From the NCBI GenBank assembly GCA_016711225.1, contig JADJTK010000050.1, forward strand, positions 186,001-250,000: a stretch of DNA of 64,000 nucleotides, written 5' to 3'. This document shows, in pieces, positions 47,062-56,174 of this stretch. The position numbers and the translations under genes were made by a program. This stretch comes from Opitutaceae bacterium. GTDB lineage: Bacteria; Verrucomicrobiota; Verrucomicrobiia; Opitutales; Opitutaceae. The notes below the pieces were generated by a model, which was given only the letters and a program-made list of their open reading frames with translations, made no database searches and was not told the origin of the DNA. The first letter of the stretch is position 1, and each line of letters starts with the position of its first letter.

Positions 47062-50000
47062 CTACCGCTTCGTCACCCGCACGCGCATGAACCGGCGAGC
47101 GGCTCCCGCACTGCTCAGGTCCTGATAGGTCTCCTCATAGTGCATCGAGTCGAGGACCGTTTCATCGGCCAAAATCGGCGTAGGTTCCCAATGCACCAGG
47201 TCGCTGCTCGCCTCGACAATATAGTCCAGGTCGACGGCAGACGAGGCCTTGCGGAACGTCAGTTGCAGGACTCCGTTCAATTCTACTGGCTGGTAGGTTC
47301 CATCCTCAGCCTGCCTCCAGTCATAGACCCCGTCCACCACCATCGCTCGGGGGAGACCGCCAGTGTCGGGACTCCATGGATCTAAGCCGAGCCCGTAGGC
47401 CAGCAAGTTGCTCACCCCTCGTCCGCTCGGATCGGCCGCCGGGCCGCTGATTGTTGGATCCGCGCACTCGGCCGGGGCAAAATTCCACTGCTGGAAGGCA
47501 GCATAGGTCCACGTATCCGTCGAGTGCTGCGTTATTGGGATCTGTTTCCCCAAGACCGTGATGTGCCCGGAACGCGGAGAACCCGAACGATTGTACTTCG
47601 TGTGATAAGTGATCCGCCCGCCCTCGACCTTGTCGATCAACAGCCACGGCTGATCGCTTGTCGGCACAAAGCCTCCGGTGAGGTTCGGAGCAAGCGCGAG
47701 CACGGGAGCAAACGACTCGGCCCACTGACCCGAACTCGCCAACCGCGGGGTCGTGTCGACGTAGGCATGTGGCAACTCATAGAGGGTCTGAGCCATCGAG
47801 GCTGAGAAGTACACGTTACCCACATCGTCGGACGCCACGTAGAACGGAGCCCCAGCCCCGACACTGGCCAGGACCGAAGTATCCCCGGTCGCAGCCGACC
47901 ATCGCGCAATCTCCGAACCCGTGGCGATCAAGACGTTGCCCAGGCCATCGGCCGCCACTCCGTGCGTATCGTGTTCCCACAAGTCGCGAACAATCCCATC
48001 CGCTGCCGACCATCGCTTGGTGCGGTAGTGGAAACGATCCGCGAAACTCACATTACCCAGCAAATCCACCGCCACGCCCCCCGGAGTATCCAGGACCGTC
48101 TCGACAACGGCGGACACCTGCCCGTCCGCCGCACTCCAGCGCTTGATCGCGTTGTGCTCGGAGTCGGCGATCAGCACATCGCCATTGCGCGCGACCGCGA
48201 CGCCGTCCGGCCGGGCCAAGCCACTGCCGACGACCGTCTCGAGCAGGCCATCCGCGGCCCGCCAACGCATAATCGCGTTGTTGCGGGAGTCCGCGATGAG
48301 CACATTGCCCTCGCTGTCGAAGGCAACCCCATCCGGGCCATTGAGCCCCGAGGCGACTAGCGTGCTTACCCCTCCGGTACGCGCCCACCATTTCTTGAGC
48401 TGGCCGTTCTGATAGTCCGCCAGAACCACGTTGCCATCTGCATCCACCGCCACGCCCTTCGGGCTGCCCAGCCCGTCGGTCACAAGTGGGAAATACTGCT
48501 CAACCACTTCGTAGCCGGCACCGGCCTGCATGATCGTGAAAACCGTGCCTCCGATCACAATTCCACCGGTGCGGGGCGCGGCGGCCAGGTTCGCGTCGCA
48601 AGAATAGGTGAAGAGCGCGTCGCCAGTTCCTCCCGCGCTCGCGGGATGCAACCACGTGGCCCCCGCGGTCGCGGTCCAGGGGGTCGTCGGAGCCGCGGCG
48701 GCCACCAGCACCGTTCCTGTTGCGGCCTCCGGCCCGACGACGGTCGCCCGCGCGCCAAGCGTCACCAGACCTGCCGACTGAGTGACCGCGATCTGCTGCC
48801 CCAACACCGTGAGGTGTGCCGTCCGATCGGCGCCGGTCGTATTGGACGTAAAGGCATAACGAACCACTCCACCAGCAACGCTCTTGATCGTCAGCCACGG
48901 CTGGTCGCTGCTCGGTGCGAAGCCACCGGCGAGATTAGTCGTGGCAGGCAACACCGGCGGCAGTGTCTCGGAGCCTGCCGCGGCTCCGATGAACTGCGCG
49001 GTCGGATCAACCCAGCTGTTCGGTATCGCCTGCAGGCGCTTGGCGGCGCCGTCGCCGATGTAAACATTGCCTTGGCGGTCGACGGCCATTCCGACAGTGC
49101 CCCACCACGATCCCCATTCCGGGGCCAACCACTCCGTCTCGCCGGTCGCTGCTATCCACTTTCCAACTGCGCTCATGTACTTTCCACCCCAGCGCGACGC
49201 CTGGGTGAAATGCACATTGCCGGCCCCATCCACGCCGACCCCGTAGACATTGTCTCCATGAACAATCGGAGTCACCTCCACTGCCCCGGGGGCCCACGTG
49301 ATGACGCCCCAGTTGTTCCCATTCTGACCGGCAACGTAAACGTCGCCACATGCATTCACGGCCACACCGTGAGTCCAACTCGTACCTGCAAAAACGATGC
49401 CCACCTCCCGGGTGCTGGGATTAATCGTGAATAGTTCGTTATCATTGCGGAGGTCCGCGAACAACACATTGCCTACGGTATCGAACGCTACATCCGTGGG
49501 AAAAATCCCATCAAGGAGCGTAGTCACCTCGCCCGTTGCTGCCGAACGCCACTTGATCGCCCCGGCATCCCAATCGCTGAAGGCTACATCGCCCCTGGCA
49601 TTCGCTGCGATACCAGTAGGAGTCCCGAGCCCACTCCCGACCAGCGTCGTCAGCGCGCCAGTCGTCGATATCCACTTCTTGATTGTCCGGTCGCCGGGGT
49701 CGGAGAGGTAGACATCTCCTGCGGGATCTACCGCCACCCCGTACGGTGACGTTTCCACGAGTCCACTGGAGACCAGCGTCGTCAGCGGACGGGCTGCGAC
49801 ATACTGCGCCCCAGCCTGCACCACCGGGAAGGACTGGCCCCCAACCGTGATCGCCCCACTCCGCACCTGCGTCTCCGGATTGGCTGCCACTGAGAACTTG
49901 ATCGTCCCACTACCGATGCCACTCGCAGTCTCGACGTGCAGCCAAGCCTTGTCCGAAGCCGCCGACCACGTCGTCGTCGCCGCTGGGGCCGCCAACAAGA

Positions 50001-50163
50001 TCGTGTCCGCCGCCGCCGTGGGCGGCTCCACCGCCGATTCGACTCCGAAGCTGAACTGCTGAGCCCCAGCGACCGAAGCCAGCAGCGCCGCCCACACCAA
50101 GAGCGAGCGCAAGCCATAGACCGAGCACATTCTGGTCCAGCAACGAGGAGTAACAACATCCAT
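47062..50163 (-). CDS. Secreted NHL-repeat / BACON-like protein
   Basis: A 1033-residue exported protein. The leader MCSVYGLRSLLVWAALLASVAGA (ATG 50130) is a signal peptide; ATG 50163 is 11 codons upstream. Two matching halves follow. Each has a BACON-like unit (SDKAWLHVETASG ... FPVVQAG; GATWLHPASAGG ... FTIMQAG), a string of NHL-like blades (GVAVDPAGDVYLSD; GVAFDSEGNVLIADSRNNAI; GVAVARNGDVLIADSEHNAI), and a second BACON-like unit (SSDQPWLTIKSV; TSDQPWLLIDKV). NHL blades form a propeller for protein or carbohydrate contacts. The C-terminus has SGRGVSNLLAYGLGLD, then VEASSDLVHWEP and the end RRFMRVRVTKR, the module also present in the two secreted proteins at 25-30 kb. Confidence 0.85.
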   Translation of the reverse strand: MDVVTPRCWTRMCSVYGLRSLLVWAALLASVAGAQQFSFGVESAVEPPTAAADTILLAAPAATTTWSAASDKAWLHVETASGIGSGTIKFSVAANPETQVRSGAITVGGQSFPVVQAGAQYVAARPLTTLVSSGLVETSPYGVAVDPAGDVYLSDPGDRTIKKWISTTGALTTLVGSGLGTPTGIAANARGDVAFSDWDAGAIKWRSAATGEVTTLLDGIFPTDVAFDTVGNVLFADLRNDNELFTINPSTREVGIVFAGTSWTHGVAVNACGDVYVAGQNGNNWGVITWAPGAVEVTPIVHGDNVYGVGVDGAGNVHFTQASRWGGKYMSAVGKWIAATGETEWLAPEWGSWWGTVGMAVDRQGNVYIGDGAAKRLQAIPNSWVDPTAQFIGAAAGSETLPPVLPATTNLAGGFAPSSDQPWLTIKSVAGGVVRYAFTSNTTGADRTAHLTVLGQQIAVTQSAGLVTLGARATVVGPEAATGTVLVAAAAPTTPWTATAGATWLHPASAGGTGDALFTYSCDANLAAAPRTGGIVIGGTVFTIMQAGAGYEVVEQYFPLVTDGLGSPKGVAVDADGNVVLADYQNGQLKKWWARTGGVSTLVASGLNGPDGVAFDSEGNVLIADSRNNAIMRWRAADGLLETVVGSGLARPDGVAVARNGDVLIADSEHNAIKRWSAADGQVSAVVETVLDTPGGVAVDLLGNVSFADRFHYRTKRWSAADGIVRDLWEHDTHGVAADGLGNVLIATGSEIARWSAATGDTSVLASVGAGAPFYVASDDVGNVYFSASMAQTLYELPHAYVDTTPRLASSGQWAESFAPVLALAPNLTGGFVPTSDQPWLLIDKVEGGRITYHTKYNRSGSPRSGHITVLGKQIPITQHSTDTWTYAAFQQWNFAPAECADPTISGPAADPSGRGVSNLLAYGLGLDPWSPDTGGLPRAMVVDGVYDWRQAEDGTYQPVELNGVLQLTFRKASSAVDLDYIVEASSDLVHWEPTPILADETVLDSMHYEETYQDLSSAGAARRFMRVRVTKR

Positions 50164-50622
50164 ACGCCCACAATTGTGAGTACGGCAATGGCTGAGAAGC
50201 CTATTCTTCGGGCCGGGGTTGGCGCAGGTCCTCGCGGTGGGTCGTAGCGGAGACCTCCGCGCCCGCAGTGCCGGGCTCAGCAGACGGTAAACCCGGCGCG
50301 TGGACAGAGGGCCGAGCACCAGAAGGCGCTCCATCCTTCACTCGACACATCGATTAGGGCGTTGGCCCGTTCCGTTGGCCTACCCGCAGCAACGGGTCAG
50401 TCCACGACACCCCTTCCGCACTGGCCCCGCAGGGATCGCCCGGATCCCGGTGTCGGGATTGCGGGCCACACACTGGGCTATGGCGCCATCCTTCGGCAGT
50501 CAACGCCCCGGATCTTGGTATCCGCGTCATCGTTCTAGTCGAATCCCCATCAGTCCCTCCAGTCTGCCTTGGGGCGGCTCACCCCGTTTGACATGATAAA
50601 AGCACATGACACTCATGCCCCC
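50164..50622. other. 459-base intergenic region with one palindrome
   Basis: GTAG at 50244-50247 starts GCGGAG-AC-CTCCGC (50247-50260), a further GTAG palindrome. TTGACA at 50588-50593 is a possible -35 box for the antitoxin gene, but the base run 17 bases on (ACTCAT) is a poor -10. No further gene is seen. Confidence 0.45.
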
Positions 50623-50877
50623 ATGAACGAATGCACGCTCACCGAACGCGGCCAGATCTCCATCCCCGCCGCGCTGCGCAAGAGGATGGGGCTGCACACC
50701 GGCCAGCGGCTCGCGTTCGAACGGCTTTCCGATCGGGAGTTTCGCGTTCTCGTGAAACATAACGCACCGGCAGGCCCGCTGGCTATGCTCGGCTACGCCA
50801 GGAGGCTTCGGCCCGGACCCGCCCGGCGCACCAGCGAGTGGATGAAGGAACTTCGGGAACGGGAGAGGTTGCCCTGA
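50623..50877 (+). CDS. AbrB/MazE-type antitoxin
   Basis: An 84-residue protein starting MNECTLTERGQISIP; the swapped-hairpin AbrB fold signature is GQISIPAALRKRMGLHTGQRLAFE. The C-terminal half is basic, ending WMKELRERERLP, and would wrap the toxin. It lies one base ahead of the toxin start (TGATG overlap), as usual in such operons. The toxin next to it is incomplete, so the antitoxin may be a solitary survivor. Upstream ATG codons at 50569 and 50593 would add an unconserved leader. Confidence 0.85.
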   Translation: MNECTLTERGQISIPAALRKRMGLHTGQRLAFERLSDREFRVLVKHNAPAGPLAMLGYARRLRPGPARRTSEWMKELRERERLP

Positions 50878-51179
50878 TGTGGGTTGTCGACACTTGCGTG
50901 ATCCTCGACGTGTTCGAGGATGATCCCCAGTTTGGCCGGGACTCCGCGAAGCTCCTGGAGAAGCTGCTCGCCGAGGGGCTCGCGGTCTCGCCGGTCTCCA
51001 TGGTCGAGCTGGCGGAGCGCACGGAGAACGGACGCCTCCTCCGTGCACGCGGTGTGCTCTGTGGTGAGTATTCCGATCGGCCCCCGGTCAATCGCTGGCG
51101 CCGTCCGGTGTCCCGACCCGGCGGAGCAACGCCAACCGCGCGTCTTCCTCAGTCCAAACGTAATTCACCACCTTCGTGA
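50877..51179 (+). pseudogene. Truncated PIN-domain toxin (VapC-like)
   Basis: Starts MWVVDTCVILDVFEDDPQFG, with the first PIN aspartate, and keeps about 45 family-like residues up to SPVSMVELAE. From about 51010 the sequence no longer resembles a PIN protein (ERTENGRLLRARGVL) and lacks the remaining acidic triad. The last 90 bases run antisense across the end of the next gene. I infer that the 3' half was lost in a rearrangement. An active RNase is unlikely. Confidence 0.75.
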
Positions 51180-52407
51180 ACGCCGGCAACCCCACCCCGA
51201 TCAGGCGAACGCCCAGTGCATTCTTGATCGCCCAACGCCGCTCCGCCCCCGATTCCTCCCGTGCCAGCGTCGTCAAATCACGCGCCGTCGCCAGTGCAGT
51301 GAATCGCGACAAAGCGCCCAGATATTCGGCCCTCCATGACTGCTGTTGCACGAGCAAAGAGAGCCCCCAACGACGGCCCACAAAAACGATTGGCCCGGAG
51401 TCCAGACCGACCGTGCCGAAGAACAGCTTGGACTCCTCCACCGTCATCCCTCGATCAAGCACCGCGTCAAAACTGCGTGAGTACCAATAGTCGCCGAGAA
51501 AGCCGAAACGAAAGACCTCGCCAATCGGACACGCCTTCTCGAGCGTCTCACGCAAGGTCGCACGCGTCGCTGGATCGATGGCGCCGAGATCCAGGATCGC
51601 ATCAATGGTCTTCATCGACTCCTTGATCATCACCATCGCGATCATTTGGTGGACCAGCATCGCCTCGCACCGCTGGAGATTCTGCCAAGCAACCAACTCG
51701 GGCAGCACCAGCCGGATGGCCTCGTCGCGCCGCCCCTCGTCGGCCAGCAGAAAGGCGTAGGCTGTTCGCGCAAAGAGACTCGCGCGCGTCTGTCGAAAGG
51801 AGAGTATCGGCTCTTCGTATCGATAGACATGAACACCTACCGGGGGCCGCCGGCTGATCGTCTCGATCCACTCCCGCCCGAGCGCGTCCGCCTCCCAAGC
51901 GTCAAGGATCGCCTGTCGATGCGTGCGAACATGCTCCGGCCAAGCAGACCGCTCCGTGGGCAGCCGGATGGCCATCGCCGCGTCCGGCCGCAAGCGAGCC
52001 TCACCTATCCGGCTCTTCGGATGTTTGTCCATCATCCACGCCAAGGTGTCCCATCGCGGATCCGCCTCGTCCCGTTGCTGCCCGAGGTAAGGCAACGGGC
52101 TGTGCTGCTCCGGGTCCCAGCGAAGGTACACGAGCACGGCGAGATTCACCGCGAGCCCACCCAGCACCAACGACCAGTTCAGCCGTTTCCAAATGGCGAC
52201 CCCGCCGGCCACCGCCAACACCATCCAGACGGCCACCACGAACCAAGTTTGCAGGTTGTGCCAGCCAGTCCAGGCCCCTTCAACCGCGCCCGCGCGCAGA
52301 ATAAGCACACAGGGCGCAACAAAGCCCAGCAACACCCCGGCCGAAAACATCCACCCCATAATCGCAGCCGCATGCAGCAACCGCTCGAGTCGTTGTTTGC
52401 CCCACAT
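51088..52407 (-). CDS. Hypothetical membrane protein with long soluble C-terminal domain
   Basis: A 439-residue protein of unknown family. Three hydrophobic segments are visible near residues 15-38 (AAIMGWMFSAGVLLGFVAP), 55-77 (FVVAVWMVLAVAGGVAIW) and 80-96 (WSLVLGGLAVNLAVLVYL). The remaining 330 residues are mixed, rich in Trp and Arg, with helices such as SLFARTAYAFLLADEGRRDEAI. There are no recognisable catalytic motifs. Gene start chosen as MWGKQRLERLL at 52407. It converges on the truncated toxin and overlaps its 3' end. Confidence 0.65.
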   Translation of the reverse strand: MWGKQRLERLLHAAAIMGWMFSAGVLLGFVAPCVLILRAGAVEGAWTGWHNLQTWFVVAVWMVLAVAGGVAIWKRLNWSLVLGGLAVNLAVLVYLRWDPEQHSPLPYLGQQRDEADPRWDTLAWMMDKHPKSRIGEARLRPDAAMAIRLPTERSAWPEHVRTHRQAILDAWEADALGREWIETISRRPPVGVHVYRYEEPILSFRQTRASLFARTAYAFLLADEGRRDEAIRLVLPELVAWQNLQRCEAMLVHQMIAMVMIKESMKTIDAILDLGAIDPATRATLRETLEKACPIGEVFRFGFLGDYWYSRSFDAVLDRGMTVEESKLFFGTVGLDSGPIVFVGRRWGLSLLVQQQSWRAEYLGALSRFTALATARDLTTLAREESGAERRWAIKNALGVRLIGVGLPAFTKVVNYVWTEEDARLALLRRVGTPDGASD

Positions 52408-52453
52408 CGTCGCCAAAACTGAACCGCCCCGCCGATGGGCCAAGCGAAATAGC

Positions 52454-52615
52454 CCCGTCGTTCCGCAAATGGGACGGAGCGGTCTCGCGCAGGAGAAGAG
52501 CTCCAGGCCGACTGGGCAGCCGCCACTACACTATCTATCTATATTGCAGCGGCTTACGCCATGGTATCGTAGTTGGAACGCGTGGTGCGAAGAGCAGGGC
52601 ACAACACCGATCACC
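52454..52615 (+). promoter_or_regulatory. Conserved leader of small membrane protein, copy 1
   Basis: 162 bases from CCCGTCGTTCCGC to the ATG. Box 1 (52454-52497) and box 2 (about 52587-52615) match copy 2 (53627-53788) while the centre differs. Box 1 can fold CGTTCC-GCAAAT-GGGACG. An in-frame ATG at 52469 (MGRSGLAQEK) reads through to the small protein in this copy only. Confidence 0.55.
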
Positions 52616-52804
52616 ATGAAACACCTCCTCTCCGCCCTCCCGCTCCTGCTCGCCACCGCCGCGATCGCCCTCATCGCCACCGCCTTCGCCTTCGATCTGC
52701 GCATCTTCACTCCCAACAGCCTCGCGGTGGGCGCCGGCATCCTCACCTGCGCCGGCCTGTGCGCCATGTCCGGAGCCGAGCCCCGCACCAACCGTGGATA
52801 CTGA
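52616..52804 (+). CDS. Small membrane protein, copy 1
   Basis: A 62-residue protein with two hydrophobic segments (LLSALPLLLATAAIALIATA and SLAVGAGILTCAGLCAMSG), ending EPRTNRGY. No charged catalytic residues are visible. A second gene 1.17 kb downstream encodes 57 of 62 identical residues. Function unknown. An ATG 49 codons upstream is in the same frame, giving a possible 111-residue form, but the second copy has a stop there, so the short form is more likely. Confidence 0.6.
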   Translation: MKHLLSALPLLLATAAIALIATAFAFDLRIFTPNSLAVGAGILTCAGLCAMSGAEPRTNRGY

Positions 52805-52939
52805 CCGCGCTCGATCCCTGCGCTCGCCCAGTTCAACCTCAACGCCCGCTGCCTCGGCCGGGCGTTGACTCGCGGCCAATGGCGCAAGCTGCCGCACTTC
52901 CTCCACGACCTGGTCCGCGCGCTGGGCGTGCACGGGTAG
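52804..52939 (+). other. Possible protein-coding fragment after small membrane protein copy 1
   Basis: In the frame following the small protein stop, codons read LAQFNLNARCLGRALTRG, then WRKLPHFLHDLVRALGVHG and stop. This is more protein-like than usual intergenic translation and lacks a start codon. It may be a remnant of another gene. The remaining bases up to 53033 appear empty. Confidence 0.25.
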
Positions 52940-53033
52940 GAAACAGGAATCCGGTCACCGCCCTCACCGCGTTCCCGCCCGACGATGACAGCCGCCAACT
53001 GCGCACGTTGAAGCGTTTCGCTTGGGCGAAGGC

Positions 53034-53453
53034 TCACGCCTCCTCGGCGAGATGCAGATCGAACCAGGTCTGCAGGTCAGGCCGGTCCCCGAAGCCGCGT
53101 TCCTTCTTCGCCTGCTCGAGCTCCCCGCTGCCGGGATCGCGCCAGCCGCGCTTCATCATGAAACCGTTCCAGATCTCGATCTCGTCGGCACTGGGTCGGT
53201 AGAAGTTGGCGTAGCACCACTCGAGAATCTCCGCATCCGTGCCGCCCTGCAGCACGCGGGCGACGAGCCGTTCGTAGTCGAGCCGCAGGAACGTGCAGCA
53301 GCGCGCGTCGAAATGCGTGCGATTGGCGGTGCCGGTGAAGTAATCGGGCGGGAGTTGGCCCGCGGCCTTGAGGCGGATCTTGTCGAGCATGCGGCCGAAG
53401 AATACCAGGCCGCCGACCTGTTCGTAATCGCTGCGCAGTCCGGGGATTTTCAT
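53034..53453 (-). CDS. DUF5069-family protein
   Basis: A 139-residue soluble protein with the DUF5069 pattern: LRSDYEQVGGLVFFGRMLDKIRL near residue 5-27, YFTGTANRTHFDARCCTFL, and WCYANFYRPSADEIEIWNGFM. Its biochemical role is not established. It lies between the two small membrane protein copies on the opposite strand. ATG 53453 is preferred to longer in-frame reading, which is arginine-rich non-coding sequence. Confidence 0.85.
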   Translation of the reverse strand: MKIPGLRSDYEQVGGLVFFGRMLDKIRLKAAGQLPPDYFTGTANRTHFDARCCTFLRLDYERLVARVLQGGTDAEILEWCYANFYRPSADEIEIWNGFMMKRGWRDPGSGELEQAKKERGFGDRPDLQTWFDLHLAEEA

Positions 53454-53626
53454 GGGAGGGAAGAATGGAATTGGATGGACCGGCGGGCACACACCGGCCC
53501 GGCCGCTGCCAGGATCAACGGCACATCGGCCGCCAACGCCAACGGCTTTCGCGCAGAATCTCCGCCGCAGACCGCCCCCTCCGGACCGGGGCAGACGCGC
53601 GACACCCGGCCGATACAACACCGCGG

Positions 53627-53788
53627 CCCGTCGTTCCGCGAATGGGACGAACCGGTTTCGTACGGGAGAAAACCCGGGAGACGATCAACCGGGCCGACAA
53701 CACCTATCACGCTCACCAAAAGTGACTTATGCGGCCAACAGGCACTTGGCACAAGGCGTGCGAAGAAGAGGGCACAACACCGATCACC
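53627..53788 (+). promoter_or_regulatory. Conserved leader of small membrane protein, copy 2
   Basis: Also 162 bases from CCCGTCGTTCCGC to the ATG. Box 1 (53627-53670) and box 2 (about 53760-53788, GTGCGAAGAAGAGGGCACAA) match copy 1. The in-frame ATG at 53642 (MGRTGFVREK) stops after 27 codons here. Confidence 0.55.
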
Positions 53789-53977
53789 ATGAAGCACCTC
53801 CTCTCCGCCCTCCCCCTCCTGCTCGCCACCGCCGCGATGGCCCTCATCGCCGCCGCCTTCGCCTTCGACCTGCGCATCTTCACCCCCAACAGCCTGGGCG
53901 TGGGCGCCGGCATCCTCACCTGCGCCGGCTTGTGCGCCATGTCCGGAGCCGAGCCCCGCTCCCACCGCGGGTACTGA
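53789..53977 (+). CDS. Small membrane protein, copy 2
   Basis: 62 residues, same length as copy 1, with five changes: I17M, T22A, A37G, T58S and N59H. Two hydrophobic helices and the EPRSHRGY tail are kept. The match continues in the leader but ends at the stop codon. The duplication is recent or kept alike by gene conversion. It lies 1.17 kb after copy 1. Confidence 0.62.
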   Translation: MKHLLSALPLLLATAAMALIAAAFAFDLRIFTPNSLGVGAGILTCAGLCAMSGAEPRSHRGY

Positions 53978-54104
53978 ACGCCCGCCGTCTCCATTCGGTC
54001 GAGAGCTGATCGGAACCTCGCCGCAGATCGATTCGTGATTGCTACTCGGGCACAGGCCTCCAATATGTCACCGCGAATCCGAAAACTCGAGGTCCCACAT
54101 CTCA

Positions 54105-55954
54105 ATGACATCTTGCACGGCCGTGCCCGCCCGCCCAGCCCGCTTCACCCAGCCCGCCCGGAGGCTCGTGCTCCTGGGCCTGTTCGCCACCGCCGCCGCG
54201 GCGGGCGCCGCCGACTACTACTGGGACGCCGATGGCGACACCACCGCCGGCACTGGGAACCGCAGCATCGGAACAAACAACTGGAGCGCGGGAGCGACCT
54301 ACCTCACTTGGCGGGCCGATGGTGCCACCGGCACTCTCCAGTCCTGGGGCACCGTCGACGCCACAGGCTCCACCGCCGTCTTCGGCGGCGACCTCGCGGG
54401 GTCGGTGAACGTCTATGGCCTCTACGGGCTCTCCGTGAACAGCCTGCGCTTCGAGCGTACCGGCTATACGATCACTTCCTCGCCCCTCACCTTCGTCGGC
54501 CTCGCACCAACGATCACGAACAACGTTTCCGCCACCATCGCCTCGGTCCTCCAGGGCAGCGCCGGACTGACCAAGGCTGGCACCGGACAGCTTTCGCTGA
54601 CCGGGGTCAATACCTTCACCGGCACTACTACGGTCAACGGCGGCACCCTGCTCCTGTACAACAGCGGCGTCCTGAACGGCACCACAGCAGTGGTAGTGAA
54701 TACCGGCGGCACCCTCTATTTCCAGGCGGCCGAGCGCATCAACAACGCCGCCTCGCTCACCATCGCCGGCGGCACCTCCAGCTTTCCAGCAGCGGCACTG
54801 AGACGGTGGGCGCAGTCACCCTTAGTAACAACGGTTCGATCAGCACCGGCACGCTCACGTCGAACTCCGGCTTCGATCTCCAAAGCGGCACAGTCTCCGG
54901 CACCCTCGCCGGCACGGGCGCGCTCACCAAGACAACCGGCGGCACGGTCGAATTCACCGGCAGCAACACCTTCTCCGGCACCACCACCGTCAGCGCCGGC
55001 ACCCTGCGACTCAACTTTCTGGGATACTCGGGGGTCCACGAACCCACCTTTGCGCTGCGCTACCACCGCCGTCGCCATCACCAATGGCGGAACGGTAATG
55101 CTCGATACGCCGGCAATCAAATCAACGACAGCGCCACGCTGACCATCGACGGTGGCACCTTCCACATGGGCACCTATTCCGAAACCATCGGCAAGGTCAC
55201 TCTCGCCAACGGTGGCGTTATCACCAACGGCCGGCTCACCTCGACCGCCGCGTTCGACCTGCGGGACGGCACGGTCACCGCCGGCCTGGCCGGCACCGCC
55301 GGCTTGAACAAGACCACCGGGGGCACCGTGACGCTGAATCCACAGCTGAACGTCCCCTATAACTACACCGGCGCCACTTCGATCACCGGTGGAACGCTGG
55401 TCGTCAACGGCTCCATCTCCACCAGCGCCGTGGAGGCGAATCGGGTGACCGTCGGGCCCGACGCCCGGTTGACCGGGGCCGGCTCCATCGTCCGGCCCAT
55501 CACGATCGGGACCGGCGGCACAATCGCTCCCGGCAACCCGGCCGCCGGCCTCGGCACGCTCACCACGGGGGCGCAGACCTGGGAGGCCGGCAGTAGCGCC
55601 GCCTTCCGCATCAACAACACCGCTGCGGACCGCCTCGCGATCACCGGCACACTGGCGGCGGGGGCCTCGACCATCATGCTTATTGATTACGGACTGGTGC
55701 CCGCCACGCTGACCGACCGTAGTTGGACTCTCGCCAACACCAGCGGCGGCATCACCGGATTCTCGAACCTCGCACTCGACACCTCCGCACTGGGCACCTT
55801 CGACGGCCAATTCTCGCTCGGCCTCGCGGCCAACGACACGAATCTGCTCCTGCTCTACTCCTCTGTGCCCGAGCCCTCGACCTGCGCACTTCTGCTCGGG
55901 CTCGCGGTGCTGGGCGCGGCGGCACTGGTCCGCCGCCGTAACAGCGCGGCATAG
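54105..55954 (+). pseudogene. Autotransporter-repeat protein with PEP-CTERM tail, frames broken
   Basis: From ATG 54105 a signal peptide (RRLVLLGLFATAAAAGAAD) and beta-strand repeats such as LTKAGTGQLSLTGVNTFTG, LTKTTGGTVEFTGSNTFSG and LNKTTGGTVTLNPQLN occur: the autotransporter-associated strand pattern. The C-terminus VPEPSTCALLLGLAVLGAAA plus RRR is a PEP-CTERM sorting tail recognised by exosortase. Three frame changes are needed: near 54777 (GTSS to QLSSSGTE), 55030-55060 and 55113. They restore a continuous run of repeats. So the gene is either decaying or badly assembled. No exosortase gene is in the window. No repeats remain conserved enough to name a substrate. Confidence 0.72.
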
Positions 55955-56174
55955 CCCCCCTGCTAGAGGCTGGAGGTGGAGCTTCAGTTACCGGATATCG
56001 CCGGCGCCGGATGGTCTGCGCCCGCAGCTGCCACGGCACCCGTGGGCGTAGGGCACTGAGCGGGGCGGCCGATCGCGAAAGCCAACGGTTCCCTTCGTGC
56101 AACCACATCCGCTCCAAGCCCCCCAAGGGCGCAGGCACCGGCCCACGATTCGCGCCTAGCGCCACCCCTCCTCG

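Noticed and set aside
50588..50616. TTGACA box with -10 for the antitoxin gene
   Set aside because: The -10 (ACTCAT) matches only half the consensus; kept only as a remark.
53743..53760. GG-N10-GC sigma-54-like pattern before small membrane protein copy 2
   Set aside because: Absent at the same place before copy 1, so likely chance.
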